54,849 nt of DNA, taken from contig JAJZPM010000018.1 in NCBI GenBank assembly GCA_021811105.1, positions 1-54,849 on the forward strand. The letters are read 5' to 3'. Below are positions 51,873 through 54,849 of this stretch, piece by piece. Position 1 is the stretch's first letter; every line of letters begins with the position of its first letter. The translations under genes and the position numbers were made by a program. This stretch comes from Nitrospirota bacterium. GTDB taxonomy: Bacteria > Nitrospirota > Thermodesulfovibrionia > Thermodesulfovibrionales > UBA6898. Below the pieces are notes generated by a model. It worked only from the letters and a program-made list of their open reading frames with translations. It searched no databases and was not told the origin of the DNA.

Positions 51873-53192
51873 ATGAGGGAGCTGAATCGTCACCTTTTCT
51901 TTCAATCAATCACTCCAAGCCCAACGGTATTTTTGCATTTCACTATGAAGAATCCCGTAGGATATCTTGTTCCGATCTTTATCGCATTTATAATCCTGTG
52001 TCCCTCTATTTCCTTTGCCGAAATAATCAATTACCAGTACGACGATGCGGGACGGTTGATCAGAGCTGAATATCCAAACAGCGATTCTTTAATTCAGTAT
52101 GGTTATGATGCTGTTGGAAATCCGGTAACGAAGAATATTTCTCCCATGGGACCCGGATTCAATGTAACCGTCAGTCTCGCAGGTTCGGGGACCGGCACAG
52201 TTACCAGTTCTCCTGCCAGAATAAACTGCGGCACAGCTTGCACGTCTTCATTCAGTGAGGGATTTGTTCTCGTTGCCAGTCCTGACCCAGGCTCAGCTTT
52301 TGCGGGCTGGTCCGGCGCATGCAGCGGCATCGGCAATTGCAACGTGTTTCCTACATCCGACCTGAACGTAACGGCTACTTTCATGCCAATGCCCGTGATT
52401 CAAAGCTTTAACCCTGCTGTCTTCTTTATAGGTGCAACAACCCCGATATCTATCACCGGCCGGAAGTTGTCCAACGTACAGGCGATTACATCTGATAATT
52501 CATTCGTATCGATAAACGCACTCAATGTTACTGATACGGTAATTACGGCAGTGGCATCCGTTTCGCAACAGGCCGTTTCCGGGCCAGTTAGCCTGAAGCT
52601 AACAACCTCGTTTGGGTCAGTAGACATATCAGCAAGCTTGGTGTCATCAAAACTTTCCTTCAATCCGAGTCAGTTGGCTATATTAACGGGAGGCAGTGCG
52701 AATCTTACGGCAACGATCAATCCTCCTTTGAATACGCCTGTTACCATACAACTCAGCAATTCCGATGCTTCTATTGTGTCCGTTCCCTCTTCGTTTACGA
52801 TTCCTTCAAATGGGATAGCGGCTATCCCGATAAATGCATTGAAAGAAGGCGTTTCGTATATAAGCTCAGGTGATGTTATCTCGGCAATCCTTGTGACTAA
52901 TTCTGGATTTACACCGATTAGTGGTGAACAGCTGACTAACTATGCAGGACCGATAAGTGTGTACATTGATACTCCGGCAGGTAACACGTATCAGCAGTCT
53001 CAGCCGTTCAGTGTTTACATAGATTTACCAGTTGGCGTGAGCACAACAGCTACTAATCCAGTAAGTGTATATTTAGATCTTCCGCTGGGTAATACCTATC
53101 AGCAATCTCAGCCTTTTTCTGTATATGTTGATAGCCCTGATGGAAATTCTATGACAGTATCACAGCCTGTTAGTGGAAAAATAACCCCATAA
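51873..53192 (+). CDS. Secreted protein with YD-repeat segment and C-terminal 18-residue repeats
   Basis: About 439 residues from ATG 51873 (GGGGGA 8 bases upstream). ATG 51945 would give a shorter, more standard signal peptide but has no ribosome site. After the hydrophobic segment ending in S-I-S-F-A come an RHS/YD-like unit (Y-Q-Y-D-D-A-G-R-L, Y-G-Y-D-A-V-G-N) and a bacterial cysteine-containing repeat domain with F-A-G-W-S-G-A-C-S-G. Ig/IPT-like beta domains follow, then four 18-residue repeats of P-x-S-V-Y-x-D-x-P-x-G-N. No catalytic motif or sortase/autotransporter signal. Likely a surface or matrix protein. Codon usage is AT-richer than the preceding genes. Confidence 0.7.
   Translation: MRELNRHLFFQSITPSPTVFLHFTMKNPVGYLVPIFIAFIILCPSISFAEIINYQYDDAGRLIRAEYPNSDSLIQYGYDAVGNPVTKNISPMGPGFNVTVSLAGSGTGTVTSSPARINCGTACTSSFSEGFVLVASPDPGSAFAGWSGACSGIGNCNVFPTSDLNVTATFMPMPVIQSFNPAVFFIGATTPISITGRKLSNVQAITSDNSFVSINALNVTDTVITAVASVSQQAVSGPVSLKLTTSFGSVDISASLVSSKLSFNPSQLAILTGGSANLTATINPPLNTPVTIQLSNSDASIVSVPSSFTIPSNGIAAIPINALKEGVSYISSGDVISAILVTNSGFTPISGEQLTNYAGPISVYIDTPAGNTYQQSQPFSVYIDLPVGVSTTATNPVSVYLDLPLGNTYQQSQPFSVYVDSPDGNSMTVSQPVSGKITP
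52950..53165 (+). repeat. Four tandem 54-bp (18-residue) coding repeats
   Basis: Units start at 52950, 53004, 53058 and 53112. Units 1 and 3 share G-N-T-Y-Q-Q-S-Q, and all share S-V-Y-(I/L/V)-D-x-P. The alternation of unit types suggests duplication of a two-unit block. Confidence 0.8.
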
Positions 53193-53204
53193 GATATGAA
53201 TTCA

Positions 53205-53331
53205 TTGAAAGGAGAAAATATGAAGAGGTCTTTAGTGTTTTTTTTCTGTCTTTCGCTTTTAATAATTACTAAAGCTCAAGCAGCTTTTGTAAGTGGAAGT
53301 ACAGGAGCTGACGGCGCATTTAGTCCAACCG
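53205..53331 (+). repeat. 127-bp exact direct repeat, copy 1
   Basis: Identical to 54723-54849. Covers the ribosome binding site, signal peptide and first mature residues of the glycine-rich protein. The base before it differs between copies. Confidence 0.95.
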
Positions 53332-54545
53332 CAAATATTTCAGCTCAAATCCCGGAATCCGGAATTTTAAATTACACAACAGTTAATATCCCATCCGGAG
53401 TAACTGTTACCTTTAGAAAGAATACCGCAAACACCCCGGTCTATATTTTGGCAACGGGTGCTGTAACCATAGCGGGAATTATTAATGTAAACGGGCAGCC
53501 ATCGGTCTATACAGTCCCTACGAACACAACGCCTGGAACTAGTGGTCCCGGAGGATATAGCGGCGGATATGGAGGAGCAATTTCACAGCCTGGTGGAAAG
53601 GGATTAGGACCTGGGGGAGGCGGAGCTGGACCGAGCGAGTACAATGGCTCATGCGGAGGAGGATTTGGTTCTGCAGGCGGCACAAGCGGGTCCAGTTATT
53701 GTTCGGGAGGACCCGCTTATGGGAACGCAAGACTTATTCCACTGATCGGTGGATCCGGCGGTGGAGGAGCTGGAGGAACGAGCTCAAGCGCGTCTTATGG
53801 TGGAGGCGGTGGTGGAGGCGCAATACTGATTGCTTCCTCGACAACCATAAACATTACCGGCTCTATTTTAGCTAATGGTGGTGACGGGTTCGCCGGTGGT
53901 GGCGGCGCCAGCGGCGGCGCAATTAGATTAATTGCGAATACTATAAGTGGCAATGGAATCATTTCAGCAAAGGGTGGTAATCTCGGTAATTCTAATGCTG
54001 GTGGGAAGGGGCGTATCAGGCTTGAAGCTTTTACCAATAACTTTACGCCCGGCACAGATCCTCAATACACTTACGGTCAACCGGGAGTTGTATTTGCATC
54101 CAATATTCCGTCTCTTGTAATCACTTCAATAGGTGGAGTGAATGTGCCTGCAACCCCGACGGGTTCGTATTCTCAGCCGGATATCCTATTACCAAATACA
54201 ACAACAAATCCTGTATCAGTGGCAGTGGCTGCATCCAACATTCCGGTAGGGACAACAGTTGCAATTACTGTCACCCCACAATTAGGCACGGCTACAAGCG
54301 TAAACACTACCCTGAGCGGTACGAGTGCATCTTCCACTGGGTCTGCAAACATTACTCTTTCCACGTATTCTAATGTGATCACCGCACAGGCGACGTATAC
54401 TCTTCTTGCATCCTTATACTATGAAAACGAAAAAGTTGACAGAGTAAGAGTTGCAACCAGGATGGGTGGAGAATCAGAGGTGGTCTATATTACGGAATCA
54501 GGAAGAGAGATCAGGGCTGAGTTGATCGCTGGGTTAAATCAATAA
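53220..54545 (+). CDS. Glycine-rich secreted protein
   Basis: About 441 residues from ATG 53220 (AAAGGAG 6 bases upstream). Signal peptide with cleavage after A-Q-A (about residue 22). A beta-rich N-terminal domain (about 23-105), a long glycine-rich region (about 115-250, many G-G, G-G-G-G and S-G-G runs), and a C-terminal beta region ending in a charged segment (Y-Y-E-N-E-K-V-D-R-V-R-V). The glycine-rich layout resembles secreted proteins of delta-proteobacteria with predicted beta-helix or adhesin-like folds. I do not recognise a named family. Its first 112 coding bases recur at the window end. Confidence 0.75.
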   Translation: MKRSLVFFFCLSLLIITKAQAAFVSGSTGADGAFSPTANISAQIPESGILNYTTVNIPSGVTVTFRKNTANTPVYILATGAVTIAGIINVNGQPSVYTVPTNTTPGTSGPGGYSGGYGGAISQPGGKGLGPGGGGAGPSEYNGSCGGGFGSAGGTSGSSYCSGGPAYGNARLIPLIGGSGGGGAGGTSSSASYGGGGGGGAILIASSTTINITGSILANGGDGFAGGGGASGGAIRLIANTISGNGIISAKGGNLGNSNAGGKGRIRLEAFTNNFTPGTDPQYTYGQPGVVFASNIPSLVITSIGGVNVPATPTGSYSQPDILLPNTTTNPVSVAVAASNIPVGTTVAITVTPQLGTATSVNTTLSGTSASSTGSANITLSTYSNVITAQATYTLLASLYYENEKVDRVRVATRMGGESEVVYITESGREIRAELIAGLNQ

Positions 54546-54722
54546 CGGTTTTAAAGACATATGTTTTGATTAATGAATACTGGGGCATTTGCGGATGATT
54601 AATCCTTCTTTCAATAGGAATAATCTTCGAATACCCTATACCGCTTAGATGCTGAGTTCATATGTAATAGCAACTCCATCTAACGGAATAGAATTCAAAG
54701 CTAATGGTATCTTAGGTAGAGC
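54546..54722. other. AT-rich spacer before a duplicated gene start
   Basis: No open reading frame, terminator or convincing promoter is visible. Confidence 0.4.
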
Positions 54723-54849
54723 TTGAAAGGAGAAAATATGAAGAGGTCTTTAGTGTTTTTTTTCTGTCTTTCGCTTTTAATAATTACTAAAGCTCAAGCA
54801 GCTTTTGTAAGTGGAAGTACAGGAGCTGACGGCGCATTTAGTCCAACCG
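54723..54849 (+). repeat. 127-bp exact direct repeat, copy 2
   Basis: Runs to the very last base of the window. Its exact length, 127, equals the largest k-mer commonly used in de Bruijn graph assembly. Confidence 0.95.
54738..54849 (+). CDS. Glycine-rich secreted protein paralogue, 3' truncated by window end
   Basis: ATG 54738 with the same AAAGGAG site and an identical signal peptide and first mature residues as the gene at 53220 (37 codons visible). It is either a tandem paralogue or an assembly artefact of the same gene. What follows cannot be seen. Confidence 0.6.
   Translation, partial: MKRSLVFFFCLSLLIITKAQAAFVSGSTGADGAFSPT

Noticed and set aside
1-54849. CRISPR arrays, rRNA or tRNA genes
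   Set aside because: No regularly spaced repeats and no cloverleaf or rRNA-like segment noticed on reading; small RNA genes could still be missed without a covariance search.

Overview
The window looks like a chromosomal segment of an anaerobic or microaerophilic Gram-negative bacterium, most likely of the Nitrospirota/Deltaproteobacteria-like part of the tree. This rests on gene content: pyruvate phosphate dikinase, a 2-oxoacid:ferredoxin oxidoreductase subunit, rubrerythrin with rubredoxin and a Fur/PerR regulator, an AhbD-like radical-SAM heme enzyme, QueH instead of QueG, bactofilin, lipoproteins and GmhA (an LPS-type heptose pathway). The phylum is inference. Genes are tightly packed, many starts overlap the preceding stop, and most of the window is housekeeping DNA.

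Layout. 1-450: a truncated peptidase C26 gene next to a REP-like palindrome. 450-4003 (minus): degenerate GGDEF protein and ppdK. 4230-4778 (plus): Slp-type lipoprotein. 4807-7056 (minus): purM, M23 peptidase, bactofilin. 7243-26080 (plus): a long run with surE, a FAD oxidoreductase, pcm, a DUF4388 protein, argH, an LptM-like fibronectin lipoprotein, a NarL-type two-component pair, gmhA, ruvCAB, queH, DUF2905, spoIID-like, queA, a SPOR protein, phoH, a membrane HD phosphohydrolase, ybeY and a DgkA-PAP2 fusion. 26152-35977 (minus): sensor kinase, pilD, a small unknown protein, recG, nusA, rimP, D-aminoacylase, EcfT-like, AmiC-type amidase, NfuA-like. 36134-37369 (minus): rubrerythrin, rubredoxin, fur/perR. 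37599-38279 (plus): LOG family. 38296-42120 (minus): hflX, ahbD-like, hemE. 42198-43820: macro-domain protein and an isolated vorB. 43977-46948 (plus): glyQS. 47169-47936 (minus): PP2C phosphatase. 48127-51671 (plus): rplM, rpsI, argC, argJ. 51.7 kb to the end is an AT-richer accessory stretch with two secreted repeat or glycine-rich proteins and the start of a third gene that duplicates the beginning of the second.

How the genes work together. Envelope and peptidoglycan functions recur (M23 peptidase with bactofilin, SpoIID-like, SPOR, amidase, DgkA-PAP2 lipid carrier recycling, GmhA). RNA and translation functions form a second theme (rimP-nusA, ybeY-phoH, queA-queH, hflX, glyQS, rplM-rpsI). 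Three arginine genes (argH, argC, argJ) are split between two loci.

Points most worth a second look: phoH appears to begin at an ACG codon behind a strong Shine-Dalgarno. Two roughly 167-bp intergenic elements share a conserved core but have different, internally complementary outer arms. HemE is coupled to an AhbD-like enzyme, which implies a hybrid heme route. ruvCAB has a different base composition from its neighbours. The window ends in an exact 127-bp duplication that looks like an assembly-graph break inside a repeated gene family.
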